Positions 7,801-15,922 of a stretch of 38,600 bases of DNA are shown in pieces. Within the stretch, counting starts at the first letter, position 1. Every line of letters starts with the position of its first letter. Under the pieces are notes generated by a model, which searched no databases, was not told where the DNA came from, and worked only from the letters and a program-made list of their open reading frames with translations. Position numbers and translations under genes: made by a program. The stretch is from a virus, in the IMG/VR virus record IMGVR_UViG_3300009157_000009, positions 1-38,600 of that record. The stretch is one strand, 5' to 3'.

Positions 7801-10619
7801 TGGCGACCCTTGCCATCATCGCGCCGGACGGGCGGACGTTCGACGTCCCGGAGGAGAACGTCCCGGCGGCGCTCGCCGCTGGCTGGAAGATGCCCGGTGC
7901 GCCCGCCCCGACACCGGCCGAGCCCGCGCCGCTTGCGCCCGCCGAAGTCGCGCCGCCCGCCCCTGTCGAGGCAGCCCCGCCGCCGGTGAACATGGTGCCG
8001 GTCAAGGCGCCAGACGGGCGCACGTTCAATATCCCCGAAACAAACCTTCAGGCCGCCATGGACGCGGGCTGGGAGCCTGAGGTCTCGCTCGGCCAGAAGA
8101 TTCGCACAGGCGCAGAAGGCCTCGCGCGCGGCGCATCCCTGGGCATCTCCGACGCCATCCAGTCGGTCGGCGCGGGCCTTGGCACAGCGCTCGGCGGCGC
8201 CCTGGCCGAGGACATTGGCGGCGTCCAGCCCATCACGACCACGCGTGGCGTCGGCGGCCCGGCCGAGCTCGAGCGGCCCCTGTACGACCCGGCCGCCGCC
8301 CGGGAGTCCCTGCAGGGCATCCGCACGCGCGAGACCGCGGCTCCCGGCATCGCAGGGGCCACAGGCGTCGCAGGCGCCATCCTGCCGGCGGTGCTGTCGG
8401 GCGGCACGAGCACGGCCGCGTCAGCTGCCCGGCTCACGCCTGCGGGCCTCACGAGCCTGCTGGGCGCCCGCGTACAGGCTCACCTGGCCCAGAAGGCGGG
8501 CACGGCGGCGCTCGGCCGTCTGGGCGCCCTGGCAGCCGGCGGCGCGGCCGAGGCGGGCGTGCAGAGTGCCACGGAGCGCGTGGTAGACGACTTGATCTCG
8601 GGCGACCACGAGATCAGCGCCGAGCGCATGCTGTCGGGCCTGGGCGGTGTGCTCGCAGACGCGGGCCTTGGCGCGCTCACGGGCGGCGTGATCGGCGGGG
8701 CCATCGAGGGCGGGCAGAAGGCCTACGGCGCCGTCCGGGGGCAGCTGGCGCGCCGGGCCGCAGGGAAGGCAGCCGAGGAGGCGGCCGAGGCTGCACCGTC
8801 GCTCACGTGGGACTTGTCGCTCGAGCCGGCGGCGGCGGCCGAGGCGGCGGGGCCCATGCTGGCGAAGGACCTGCCCTCGCTGGCAGACAACAGCAACTCG
8901 AGCATCGTGCAGGCCGCACGCGGGTCCGTGGACGGCTTCGAGGACGTGCAGCAGGGCGCCGTGCGCGGTATCCGCGACGACTACGATGACTTTCTGAAGC
9001 TGCGCGCGGACATCAACGGGCGCGCAAACATCGGAGCGAAGCGCGCGGACGCCATCAAGCTCACAGGCACGCCCGAGCAGGTGGCCGCGGCTCGCCAGGG
9101 CGCCAACGCGATGCTGGACGAGACCGAGATCGCCATTAAGACCATGACCGAGCTTGACGGCTTCAAGTCTGCGCTGGACGAGGGCGGCATGGCGGCCTTC
9201 AAGCGGGTCGAAGGCGCTGCAGACGAGGCGCGGAAGATCATCAACCAGAAACTGGACGAGGGCGAACTCGGCGAAGCGTTCATGGTGCTCGATGACTTCA
9301 AGCGCATCGTGGGGCGCGGGCAGAACACGCGGAACCGGTTCGCCAAGGACAAGCTCCGGGACATCTACGACCGCGTCGTGAAGCCAGCGGGCGAGGACGA
9401 GGCCGCGTGGGGCCAGCTGGCGGTGAACCAGAAGCGCGTCAACCCAGCGTGGGCCGAGTCCATCCGCCGGGACGGGGACGACGAGGTGCAGGCGTTCACG
9501 CGCAAGTCTGGCGAGCGCTCGCTGGACCCGTGGGAGGACCTCGAGCAGTCGAACAGCCACACGATCGGAACGTTTCTGAATGGTCTCGGCCAGGCAGAGA
9601 CCGAGGCCACGGAGATGGCGTTCCGCAAGCACCTGCGCGCCGCTGTCGTGGACGCCAAGACGCGTGCAGAGGTGTGGGGCACCCCCACGGACATCGCGCG
9701 CGCTGCGAAGATGACCGCAGCTGTGGAGCGCATCGAGAACCGCATGAACGCTGTGGCCTTCGCCGCCAAGGACAAGAAGGCCTGGGCGAAAGTCATGCGG
9801 TTCGCCCCCGGCACTGCGGGCGGCGTGCTGCAGGGCGCGGCCAAGCTCGGCCAGCTCACGCTCACCCCGATCCAGCGCATGGCCGACGCGGCCCTGAAGC
9901 AGCAGCAGTCCATCGAGAAGGCCGCGAAGAACGCGGGGCAGGTCCTGCTCGGCGCGGGCTCGCCCAAGGCGCTCCTCGCCACGATCAGCGTGGGCCGCGT
10001 GCAGGACGCGGTGGCCCAGGCGCAGGCGCTGCAGGACCCTGCCTCGCCCGAGTCTGGGCGCCTCCGGCAGGCCGTGAACGAGATCGGCCAGGACGACCCA
10101 GCCTTCGCGCAGGCCATGGACCAAAAACAGCGCCAGCAGTCGGCGTTCCTGGCCGAGAAGGCGGGCCCCGTAAGGGACGAGGGCGACCCGTTCGCCACCG
10201 GGCCAGCGCCCCGCGACAAGGTGGCCGCGCAGCAGCTCGGCCGCTACGTGGCCGCCGTGGACGACCCGGGCGAAGCGCTCCTGCGCGTGTCCCAGGGCAT
10301 GGGGTCGGCGGAGGACCTGGAGGTGCTGCAGACGCTCTACCCGCGCATCTACGACGTCTGGGTCAAGCGGGTCCAGGAGCAGCTCAAGAGCGCCAAAAAG
10401 CCGCCGACGACTGCGCAGCGCCAGCACCTGCACCGCGCCACCGGCGTGCCCCTGTCCCGCGAACAGCAGCCGGGCGCGCTCCCATTCCTGCAGCGGGTCG
10501 GGAACGCCCCCGCCGACACGGAACAGCCGCCCCCGCCGGCGTCGGGCAAGGGCATGGACATCGACCCGGAGAAGCACTTTGGGTCACGCAGTGACCAGAT
10601 CTTGGCAGGTGGCGAATGA
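7800..10619 (+). CDS. Large internal virion protein with two N-terminal DGRTF repeats
   Basis: This protein has 939 residues. Two copies of a 23-residue module (APDGRTF-x-x-P-E...AGW) lie at residues 8-30 and 70-92, split by a Pro/Ala-rich linker. A glycine- and alanine-rich region that could insert in a membrane follows (about 100-320, with GAGLGTALGGALA and repeated G-x-x-x-G). Long charged helices fill the rest. By position, length and make-up it resembles podovirus ejection proteins of the T7 gp16 or P22 gp20 kind. I saw no lytic transglycosylase signature. Its stop overlaps the large terminase start (ATGA). Confidence 0.65.
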   Translation: MATLAIIAPDGRTFDVPEENVPAALAAGWKMPGAPAPTPAEPAPLAPAEVAPPAPVEAAPPPVNMVPVKAPDGRTFNIPETNLQAAMDAGWEPEVSLGQKIRTGAEGLARGASLGISDAIQSVGAGLGTALGGALAEDIGGVQPITTTRGVGGPAELERPLYDPAAARESLQGIRTRETAAPGIAGATGVAGAILPAVLSGGTSTAASAARLTPAGLTSLLGARVQAHLAQKAGTAALGRLGALAAGGAAEAGVQSATERVVDDLISGDHEISAERMLSGLGGVLADAGLGALTGGVIGGAIEGGQKAYGAVRGQLARRAAGKAAEEAAEAAPSLTWDLSLEPAAAAEAAGPMLAKDLPSLADNSNSSIVQAARGSVDGFEDVQQGAVRGIRDDYDDFLKLRADINGRANIGAKRADAIKLTGTPEQVAAARQGANAMLDETEIAIKTMTELDGFKSALDEGGMAAFKRVEGAADEARKIINQKLDEGELGEAFMVLDDFKRIVGRGQNTRNRFAKDKLRDIYDRVVKPAGEDEAAWGQLAVNQKRVNPAWAESIRRDGDDEVQAFTRKSGERSLDPWEDLEQSNSHTIGTFLNGLGQAETEATEMAFRKHLRAAVVDAKTRAEVWGTPTDIARAAKMTAAVERIENRMNAVAFAAKDKKAWAKVMRFAPGTAGGVLQGAAKLGQLTLTPIQRMADAALKQQQSIEKAAKNAGQVLLGAGSPKALLATISVGRVQDAVAQAQALQDPASPESGRLRQAVNEIGQDDPAFAQAMDQKQRQQSAFLAEKAGPVRDEGDPFATGPAPRDKVAAQQLGRYVAAVDDPGEALLRVSQGMGSAEDLEVLQTLYPRIYDVWVKRVQEQLKSAKKPPTTAQRQHLHRATGVPLSREQQPGALPFLQRVGNAPADTEQPPPPASGKGMDIDPEKHFGSRSDQILAGGE

Positions 10620-12100
10620 GCGCGGCCCGCGAGATCACGCCCCAGCAGGCTGCCGCCGAGCTCGGCCGGCGCGCTCGAGCGCAGCTCATGCTCGTGCGGG
10701 ACACGCCCGAGTTTAAGCGCTGGGTGGCCGAGGACATCGATGCGGGCCTCCACCCGCACCAGCTCGAAGCAGCGAAGAGCCCGGCGCGCTTCAAGGCGTA
10801 CTGCTGCTCGCGCCGTGCGGGCAAGACGAGCGTGGTGGCACGGGAGATCGTGAAAGCGCTCGAGAAGGCGCGGCGTAAGCAGTGGGTGCTATTCATCGCG
10901 CCCACGCTCGACATTGGCAAGGACTTGATCTGGGCGGAGCTTCAGGAACTGCACGACCACTACCAGCTCGGCTGGAAGCTGCGCGAGGACCGCGGCTACC
11001 TCGAGACGCCCGCCGGGGCGAAGTTCCGCATCGTGGGCCTCGACAAGCTCAAGCAGGTCGCGAAGCTGCGCGGCTACGACGTCGTGCTCTTCGTGACCGA
11101 CGAGACGCAGACCTACGAGCACCTGCTGCAGCCGCTCCTGGACGCGGTCTCGCCCGCGCTCACCGGGCGGCGCGGCACGTGGATCTCGGCGGGCACGCCC
11201 GGCCCTGCCCTACGCGGCTTTTGGTACGACCTGTGCCACGGCGGCGAAGGCTTCACGGCGTTTCACTGGACGATCTTAGACAACACGAAAAACCCTCGCC
11301 CCGGCGCGGAGGTCTTGCGCGAAGAGCGCGAGCGGCGGGGCTGGAACGAGGACCACCCGACCTACCGCCGCGAGTGGATGGGCGAGTGGGTGGAGGACGC
11401 GAACTACCTCGTGTGCGAGTACGCGACCGAGCGGAACGCGATCGCGGCCTTGCCGGACGACTACGGCCCGCACTGGAAGCACGTGATCGGCATCGACTAC
11501 GGCTACGTGGACCCCTGCGCGTGGGTGGTGCTCGCGCTCGACCCTTACTCGCGGCGCACGGTCGTGGTGCACGGCGAGGAGCACGCGCGCCTGACGAACG
11601 ACCAGGCCGCCGACATCACGAAGGCGCTCGTGGTGCAGTACAAAACCACGCTAGTCGTGTGTGACCCGGCCGGCGGGGGCAAGCCGTTCTTTGAACTGTT
11701 CAATGCGCGGTTTGGCAAGCAGCTCGGGTGCACCATCCGCCACGCCGACAAGGTGGACCTGCTCGGGTCGATCAGCCTGCTGAATACGGAGCTGCGCTGC
11801 GTCGTGCGCGAAGGTGCAGGCGGCGGGCGCATGACAGTCGTGGCCAGCGCCGCGCCGAACCTCGTGCACCAGCTCGGCATCCTGCGCTGGAAGGACGACC
11901 GGCACGAGGCGGTGCTCGAAGGCGTCTTGTACCCTGACCACAGCGTGGACGCGCTCAGGTACGCGCTGATCGAGATCGCGCCCTGGGCGGTGAAGCAGAA
12001 ACCCGGCGAGCAGACGCCAGAACAGCGTGCGCGCGTAGAGCGTGCGGCGCGTATTCGCAAACAAGCGGCCCGCCAGTGGTGGGACCGGGACCGGAGGTAG
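10616..12100 (+). CDS. terL: Terminase large subunit
   Basis: This 494-residue protein is the packaging motor ATPase and headful or cutting nuclease. The Walker A-type loop is SRRAGKTS (residues 65-72). Walker B is VVLFVTDE (D162, E163). The RNase H-like nuclease domain starts at IGIDYGY (D294), continues with VVCDPAGG (D350), and its C-terminal part has HSVDALRYAL, where the third acidic residue is expected. Length and motif order fit the family. It lies after the tail genes and far from its small subunit (32475-32936). Its start overlaps the previous stop by 4 bases. Confidence 0.93.
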   Translation: MSAAREITPQQAAAELGRRARAQLMLVRDTPEFKRWVAEDIDAGLHPHQLEAAKSPARFKAYCCSRRAGKTSVVAREIVKALEKARRKQWVLFIAPTLDIGKDLIWAELQELHDHYQLGWKLREDRGYLETPAGAKFRIVGLDKLKQVAKLRGYDVVLFVTDETQTYEHLLQPLLDAVSPALTGRRGTWISAGTPGPALRGFWYDLCHGGEGFTAFHWTILDNTKNPRPGAEVLREERERRGWNEDHPTYRREWMGEWVEDANYLVCEYATERNAIAALPDDYGPHWKHVIGIDYGYVDPCAWVVLALDPYSRRTVVVHGEEHARLTNDQAADITKALVVQYKTTLVVCDPAGGGKPFFELFNARFGKQLGCTIRHADKVDLLGSISLLNTELRCVVREGAGGGRMTVVASAAPNLVHQLGILRWKDDRHEAVLEGVLYPDHSVDALRYALIEIAPWAVKQKPGEQTPEQRARVERAARIRKQAARQWWDRDRR

Positions 12101-12102
12101 CT

Positions 12103-12537
12103 ATGGGGACGCACTCAGAAAAGGCCGCGATGATCTCGGGGCCCATCATCACAGCAAACGCGCTCGGCGTGCTCACCGCAGACCCTACGAACATCACCGG
12201 CACCGTTCGCTACGCGGTCACGACCGCATCGCAGGGCGTGCTGCTGCCCGCCGCGGCCGGGGACCCGCAAAAGAAGAGCGCGCTCGGCACGCGCTTTCTG
12301 TGGGTGCTCGCCTCGGGCTGCAACGTCCAGCTCTCGCACGGAGCGGGGGCGGCTCCCACGCTCGTCTACAACCAGCTCTCATCGTTCGGCACGGGCCATG
12401 TGGCCGCCGGGCCCACGTTCGCGAACGGCCAGGCGCGCGAGTACGTGGTGCCCCCGAACGCCACGCACATCGCGTTCATCGGCGACGCGGCGGGGTTCAT
12501 CGAGTTCTATGTGTCTGACGGGCTGGGGCGGCCGTGA
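12103..12537 (+). CDS. Hypothetical beta-rich virion protein
   Basis: This 144-residue protein starts with ATG at 12103 behind GGAGGT at 12093-12098. The sequence alternates short strands (GTVRYAVTTASQGVLLPAAA, RFLWVLASGCNVQLSHG, HIAFIGDAAGFIEFYVSD) like a compact beta-sandwich. There is no signal peptide. It lies between the large terminase and a lectin-like protein, so it is probably part of the tail or fibre apparatus, but no family was recognised. It overlaps the next gene by 4 bases. Confidence 0.65.
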   Translation: MGTHSEKAAMISGPIITANALGVLTADPTNITGTVRYAVTTASQGVLLPAAAGDPQKKSALGTRFLWVLASGCNVQLSHGAGAAPTLVYNQLSSFGTGHVAAGPTFANGQAREYVVPPNATHIAFIGDAAGFIEFYVSDGLGRP

Positions 12538-13361
12538 GCAGGCGACCACGAGGCGCAGGCAACGCGCGTGGAGGGCGTGGTGGAGGGCGTGGGGGTGGCG
12601 GTATCGCGCCGCCTGTGCTGGAAGCGCCGCTGCTGATCCCCGGCCTGATGGCGTGGTTTGACTCGCGCAGCACTGACTATTTCGCGCTCGGCGGGGGCGG
12701 CGAGGTGAGCGCGTGGCTGTCGCGTGCCGGCACGCTCGGCGCCATCGCGTGGCAGCAGGGCGTGGGTTCGAACCAACCGATCCGCGTAGCGGCAGAGCCG
12801 CTGTTCAACAACATGCCGGCGGTCCTGTTCGATGGCGTGAATGACTGGCTCGACGCGAGCAGCCCGGCCGCGGGCACGCGCCTGCACAACGGCCTGGGCG
12901 GCAGCACCTTTCGCCTCGCGCGTATCGACGGCACGGGCGGGGCGACGCAGCGCCTGATCAACAGCGCAGCGGTCGCGAGCCAGATCGGCGTGCTTCATCA
13001 GGCCTCGACGACGTTGATCACGTACCAGCTCGTCAACGGGAGCGGCACGAGCGTCAACGCATGGAACATCAGCACGCTCGCCCACTATGCCCGCGACGTT
13101 TCGCGCTGGCAGATGTGGGGGTACGTGACCGGCATGATGCACTCGCGGGTCAGCGGCAGCAGCTTGACCAACGCCGACACGGGTGGGCCGCCGAGCGCCA
13201 GCAACTCGACGTTTACCCTGCGGCTGGGAGCTTCGACCGCTGGGACGTTCCCGCTGAAGGGCTTAGTGCCGCAGGAGATTCACTACGACCATATCCTCAC
13301 CGCGGGCGAGACCACGCAGCTCGCGAACTGGGCCGCGTCCATCTACGGAGTCGCAGCATGA
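12534..13361 (+). CDS. Lectin-like (ConA/LamG-type) fibre or receptor-binding candidate
   Basis: This 275-residue protein starts with GTG at 12534, overlapping the previous stop. Residues 1-25 are an Arg/Gly-rich tail. Residues about 33-270 have the classic order of a concanavalin-like jelly roll: PGLMAWFDS, then VSAWLSRAG, QPIRVA, MPAVLFDGVNDWLDA, and a final LVPQEIHYDHILTAGETTQLANW. Such domains bind or cleave glycans and often serve phage adsorption. It sits at the end of the virion gene cluster, where the host-recognition protein is expected. Binding specificity cannot be read from the sequence. Confidence 0.7.
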   Translation: MSRRPRGAGNARGGRGGGRGGGGIAPPVLEAPLLIPGLMAWFDSRSTDYFALGGGGEVSAWLSRAGTLGAIAWQQGVGSNQPIRVAAEPLFNNMPAVLFDGVNDWLDASSPAAGTRLHNGLGGSTFRLARIDGTGGATQRLINSAAVASQIGVLHQASTTLITYQLVNGSGTSVNAWNISTLAHYARDVSRWQMWGYVTGMMHSRVSGSSLTNADTGGPPSASNSTFTLRLGASTAGTFPLKGLVPQEIHYDHILTAGETTQLANWAASIYGVAA

Positions 13362-14047
13362 AACAGCTGACGGGGCCGACCCCCGAGATCACAGGCCAAC
13401 GCGACGCCTTCGACGTACTCGAGGGCCTGCCCAGGAAGTCTGATCACATCGGCGCAGCGCTGGCACCGTTCGTCCCCGACACGTACCACGAGGGCGCGCT
13501 CGGCTGGATCGGGCACGCCTTCGCGGTGAACGAGCTGGCGGACCCGGAGACGGGCGAGCCGACGGGCGAGGCGGTGATCTACGTGCCCGTCGAGCTCGCC
13601 GCCGAGCACCCCGACGGCACCGTGGTCGAGCTGCCTGACGGGCGCTTCGTGACGATCGATCTCTCGGGCGCAATCGATGTCGAGACACAAGGAGGCATTC
13701 CCATGCAGGAGTTCACAGATTCTGACGGCGACGCCGTCTGGGTGCGCTCGGTGCGCGTTGCGCTCGTGCGCGAGGTCCTGGGCGGCACGCAGGTCTACTT
13801 CCCGGGTGGCGAGGACCCGGTGCTGGTGAGTGAGTCGTTCGCGGACGTGGTGAGCGTGCTGCAGCCCCAGCTCATGATCGGCCTGCTCGTGCTCGCGGCC
13901 GAGGAGGGCGCGATTGCCATCAACCCGCGCTACGTGCTGTCAGTGAGCGCGTCCGCGGCAGGGGGCGCCCGGGTCGCCATGTCGGGCGATCGCACGTTCG
14001 ACGTGACGCAGACGCTGGGCGACGTGGTGAGCGCGCTGCAGCTGTAG
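13358..14047 (+). CDS. Protein with two tandem FlbD-like modules, possible internal start
   Basis: This 229-residue protein starts with ATG at 13358, overlapping the previous stop (ATGA). Residues 1-115 are an unrecognised, acidic, beta-rich part. Two diverged copies of a roughly 46-residue module follow: residues 124-169 (DGDAVWVRSVRV...ESFADVVSVLQP) and 183-229 (EGAIAINPRYVLSV...TLGDVVSALQL). The pattern of V/I-N/R-P then a hydrophobic strand and a final DVVxxL helix resembles small FlbD-like phage proteins. A strong AAGGAGG at 13689-13695 precedes in-frame Met116, so a separate 114-residue product is likely. Its role is unknown; it is the last gene of the virion block. Confidence 0.65.
   Translation: MKQLTGPTPEITGQRDAFDVLEGLPRKSDHIGAALAPFVPDTYHEGALGWIGHAFAVNELADPETGEPTGEAVIYVPVELAAEHPDGTVVELPDGRFVTIDLSGAIDVETQGGIPMQEFTDSDGDAVWVRSVRVALVREVLGGTQVYFPGGEDPVLVSESFADVVSVLQPQLMIGLLVLAAEEGAIAINPRYVLSVSASAAGGARVAMSGDRTFDVTQTLGDVVSALQL
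13689..13705 (+). promoter_or_regulatory. Internal ribosome binding site and second start within the FlbD-like gene
   Basis: AAGGAGG lies 7 bases before an in-frame ATG at 13703-13705. It matches the consensus better than the site of the full-length start. The product would be just the two tandem modules (114 residues). Confidence 0.55.
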
Positions 14048-14066
14048 CCACCTGGCGGGGAGATTA

Positions 14067-14085
14067 ATGTAGACGCTGTCTACAT
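14067..14085 (+). promoter_or_regulatory. Perfect 17-bp dyad TGTAGAC-GCT-GTCTACA (island operator, left end)
   Basis: The palindrome at 14068-14084 has 7-base arms and a 3-base centre. A context of 20 bases, AATGTAGACGCTGTCTACAT, recurs in reverse complement at 17594-17613. It lies upstream of the lipoprotein gene and 20 bases after the last virion gene. It is a likely binding site for a dimeric regulator and belongs to the dyad family spread over 14.07-17.65 kb. Confidence 0.7.
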
Positions 14086-14145
14086 GGCGACAGCTGGCGG
14101 CTCGCCACCGCCCGGGGTGATACGATCGCCCGGGAGGAGGCGATC

Positions 14146-14496
14146 ATGCGCGCGTGGGGGCTGTGGGCTGTGCTGGCGCTGGCAGGAGTAGGCTGCGCGC
14201 CGAAGATCACGTCAGGCGGCATCGAGGTCTACGAGAGCGTCTGGGAGCGGACCGACCGCGACCTGCGCTACCGGGCGGCCATGGAGCTGCGGTGCGACCA
14301 CGACATCGTGCGGCTGACGCTCGTGCAGCGGCAGGGCAAGTTCCCCGTCCTCGTGCACGCGGAGGGCTGCGGCGCCCAGGCGCTCTACAGCCGGCAGTTG
14401 AGGCGCCACCACGGCCAGTACACGGACAAGAACTCGGACTGGCTGGTGGAGTCGAAGAGCGCCGCCGAGCAGCCTGCGCTGAGCCAGTACCCGTAG
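14146..14496 (+). CDS. Lipoprotein, Myxococcota-like GCG-motif type
   Basis: This 116-residue protein has a lipoprotein signal peptide: a hydrophobic run GLWAVLALAGVG and Cys17 as the likely lipidated residue. The mature part has the pattern MELRCDHDIVRLTLV ... HAEGCGAQALY. An ELxC...GCGxxAxY arrangement is frequent in myxobacterial lipoproteins (established pattern; the match here is by eye). RBS GGAGGA at 14132-14137. It has its own upstream dyad, so it may be expressed apart from the virion genes and may change the lysogen's surface (for example superinfection exclusion). That role is inference. Confidence 0.75.
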   Translation: MRAWGLWAVLALAGVGCAPKITSGGIEVYESVWERTDRDLRYRAAMELRCDHDIVRLTLVQRQGKFPVLVHAEGCGAQALYSRQLRRHHGQYTDKNSDWLVESKSAAEQPALSQYP

Positions 14497-14535
14497 CAGT
14501 CAGTTCACCAGCCAGCGCGCGGCAGCTGCAGCGGC

Positions 14536-14757
14536 CTAGTTCGCCCGCCCGTCGAAGCGCAGCGCGGGCTGGCCGTTGAGCGTGTCGCCGCGCACGTCCT
14601 CGAACTCCATGGCGATGCGCCCGACCAGCACGGGCACGGTGCGGCGGCAGCTCGGGCACCATCCGGCCGACACGCCGCTCACGAGCGTCCTGTCGAGTGG
14701 CAGGTCGGGCCATGGGTCGGCCATGGGGGCGTCGCAGTACGCGCAGCGAGCAGACAT
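14536..14757 (-). CDS. Small zinc-ribbon protein
   Basis: This 73-residue protein has two CxxC pairs, C5-AY-C8 and C34-PS-C37, which should hold one zinc ion in a ribbon or knuckle. The C-terminal half is a short beta-rich tail. It is the last leftward gene and faces the lipoprotein gene across a 39-base gap with no clear terminator. Its upstream gap carries one member of the dyad family (14796-14812). Its function is unknown; nucleic acid or protein binding is plausible. Confidence 0.65.
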   Translation of the reverse strand: MSARCAYCDAPMADPWPDLPLDRTLVSGVSAGWCPSCRRTVPVLVGRIAMEFEDVRGDTLNGQPALRFDGRAN

Positions 14758-14795
14758 GCGCGTGATTCTAGCGCGGCCTCCGCCGGGCAGCCGAA

Positions 14796-14812
14796 TGTTA
14801 CCACCGCAAACA
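14796..14812. promoter_or_regulatory. Dyad TGTTACC-ACC-GCAAACA upstream of zinc-ribbon gene
   Basis: This is a 17-bp imperfect dyad flanked by CGGGCAGC on the left, matching the family found at 15281-15297, 16051-16067 and 17630-17646. It lies 39 bases upstream of the leftward start at 14757. Confidence 0.55.
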
Positions 14813-14819
14813 TGTGCGC

Positions 14820-15005
14820 TCAGTCCGACAGGCAGCGCGCGCGCACGTACTCGGCCACGCTGTCGCAGCCTGCCGCCTTGGCACGCTGCTGCAGGGCCGC
14901 GTGCTCGGCGGCGGTGAGCTTGATCCGCAGGCTGTGGTCCGCCACGGTGCCGTCTGCGGTGCGCGCGCGGCGACCTGGGGGCTGACCGGTGGGCTTGCGC
15001 GCCAT
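14820..15005 (-). CDS. Ribbon-helix-helix-like DNA-binding protein
   Basis: This protein has 61 residues. A basic N-terminal arm (residues 1-24) is followed by a strand (HSLRIKL) and two helices (TAAEHAALQQRAKAAG, then CDSVAEYVRARCLSD). That is the order and length of the ribbon-helix-helix fold (CopG or MobC-type). ATG at 15005 overlaps the upstream stop, so it is coupled to the gene at 15005-15247. A small regulator of the surrounding dyads is possible, though these proteins usually bind shorter sites. Confidence 0.6.
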   Translation of the reverse strand: MARKPTGQPPGRRARTADGTVADHSLRIKLTAAEHAALQQRAKAAGCDSVAEYVRARCLSD

Positions 15006-15247
15006 CAGTCGGCCCGGTCGACGATGGCGCAGACCGCGCTCACGTACTCGGCCCACTCGACCTCGCTCGTTGCGTCTTCGCAGCCGTCCACGCAATGCGC
15101 CAGGAGCTGCTGCCGCGTGCTCAGCCCGCTCCGGAGCGCCTCCACGTCGTTGGCTACCTCGCGCGAGCCCATGCCTGCCATCTCGAGCCTGCGCGCCACG
15201 TCCGCACTCAGCGCTACTCCGCCGATCACCACGTCACCGTTCGCCAT
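15005..15247 (-). CDS. Hypothetical small protein upstream of RHH gene
   Basis: This protein has 80 residues. The ATG at 15247 has an excellent AGGAGGAG ribosome site, so the longer in-frame reading is not used. It is helical and acidic with Cys residues in HCVDGCEDA; no family was recognised. It forms a two-gene operon with the RHH-like gene (stop and start overlap). The pair of dyads at 15281-15344 lies directly upstream, suggesting tight control. A two-gene toxin-antitoxin-like layout is possible but unproven. Confidence 0.6.
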   Translation of the reverse strand: MANGDVVIGGVALSADVARRLEMAGMGSREVANDVEALRSGLSTRQQLLAHCVDGCEDATSEVEWAEYVSAVCAIVDRAD

Positions 15248-15280
15248 GATTTCTCTCCTCCTGCCCGCCGGGCAGCTTAA

Positions 15281-15344
15281 TGTTGACACCGCAAACACCT
15301 ACCTGTGCGCGCTTCCGGGCCGCCGAATGTTACACCCACTCACA
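15281..15344. promoter_or_regulatory. Paired dyads upstream of the RHH operon
   Basis: Two sites occur: TGTTGAC-ACC-GCAAACA at 15281-15297 and the weaker TGTTACACCCACTCACA at 15328-15344. Their left ends are 47 bases apart. The same pair, in reverse orientation and with the same 47-base offset, occurs at 16004-16067. The first is followed by CACCTACCTGT, as in the other copy. Confidence 0.6.
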
Positions 15345-15385
15345 TCGACCTGTGTGCGAGCCGCGCCGCCCGTGGGCGACCGCCC

Positions 15386-15553
15386 TCAGCGGGCCTTGTA
15401 GGCGTCGCGCATCGCCAGGGCGACCGTGAGGCGGTCCGCGTTCGAGAGCCCCGCCTTGGCCACCTGTGCGTCCAGGGCGGCCATCGCCTTCATGCGGGCC
15501 ATCGGGGTCGTGAGGGTCGAAATCTTGCGGGCGGCGGTGAGGAGCTTCGTCAT
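15386..15553 (-). CDS. Tiny helical protein
   Basis: This protein has 55 residues: MTKLLTAARKIST, then a predicted helix rich in Ala and Met (MARMKAMAALDAQVAKAG) and a second (NADRLTVALAMRDAYKAR). It is basic and has no membrane segment. It is transcribed alone from the promoter at 15601-15629. No family was recognised. Another tiny Ala-rich protein to the right has an almost identical promoter, suggesting the two are controlled together. Confidence 0.55.
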   Translation of the reverse strand: MTKLLTAARKISTLTTPMARMKAMAALDAQVAKAGLSNADRLTVALAMRDAYKAR

Positions 15554-15600
15554 GGTCGGTCTTCTTTCTTCCGGGGTCGTCTCGTCCGCCCCACAAGATA

Positions 15601-15643
15601 AGAATAGCGCGGTGCCAGTTGAGTGTCCACGCAAATCGACACT
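15601..15643 (-). promoter_or_regulatory. Leftward promoter with dyad over the -35
   Basis: On the minus strand there is a -35 TGGACA (15629-15624), a 17-base spacer and a -10 TATTCT (15606-15601). A 6-base inverted repeat, AGTGTC...GACACT (15622-15643), covers the -35 box. The segment from GCGTGGACACTCAACT to CTTGTG is repeated in the next promoter to the right. Confidence 0.6.
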
Positions 15644-15683
15644 GGGCAGTGCGAATCTCAGAAGCCCTCGAGGGCCAGGCCCA

Positions 15684-15869
15684 TCAGGCGTACACCGCGA
15701 AGCCGGCGGCGGTGAGGGCGGACTCGAGGACCATCTTGGCGCGGCGGATGGGCAGCTCGTCCGTCTTGGCGGCGCGCAGGCTGGGGCGGTAGCCCTTGGC
15801 GCAGGCGGCGGCGAGCTCGGCGTAGGTGGCGAAGGCGGTGGCGAGGGCGGCGGCGGTGTTCTTGTTCAT
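15684..15869 (-). CDS. Tiny Ala-rich helical protein behind a C9/G9 tract
   Basis: This 61-residue protein starts with ATG at 15869. It is Ala-rich (MNKNTAAALATAFATYAELAAACAKG) with a second, more basic helix ending in GFAVYA. It has no signal peptide and no clear Shine-Dalgarno. Its leader holds a run of nine G on the plus strand (15890-15898). It is transcribed alone from the promoter at 15923-15951. Its function is unknown. Confidence 0.55.
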   Translation of the reverse strand: MNKNTAAALATAFATYAELAAACAKGYRPSLRAAKTDELPIRRAKMVLESALTAAGFAVYA

Positions 15870-15922
15870 GGTCTCGGCTTCTCTTTCTCGGGGGGGGGCG
15901 GCGTCTCGCCCTCACAAGAAAC

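Noticed and set aside
8421-10577. Very long minus-strand frame (718 codons) under the largest internal virion gene
   Set aside because: It has a biased, low-complexity composition (L, R, H, V) typical of antisense frames, while the plus strand has a coherent coupled gene.
14497-14535. Bidirectional terminator between the convergent lipoprotein and zinc-ribbon genes
   Set aside because: The 39-base gap has only a short CAGCTGCAG-type palindrome and no stem plus T-run, so I do not call a terminator.
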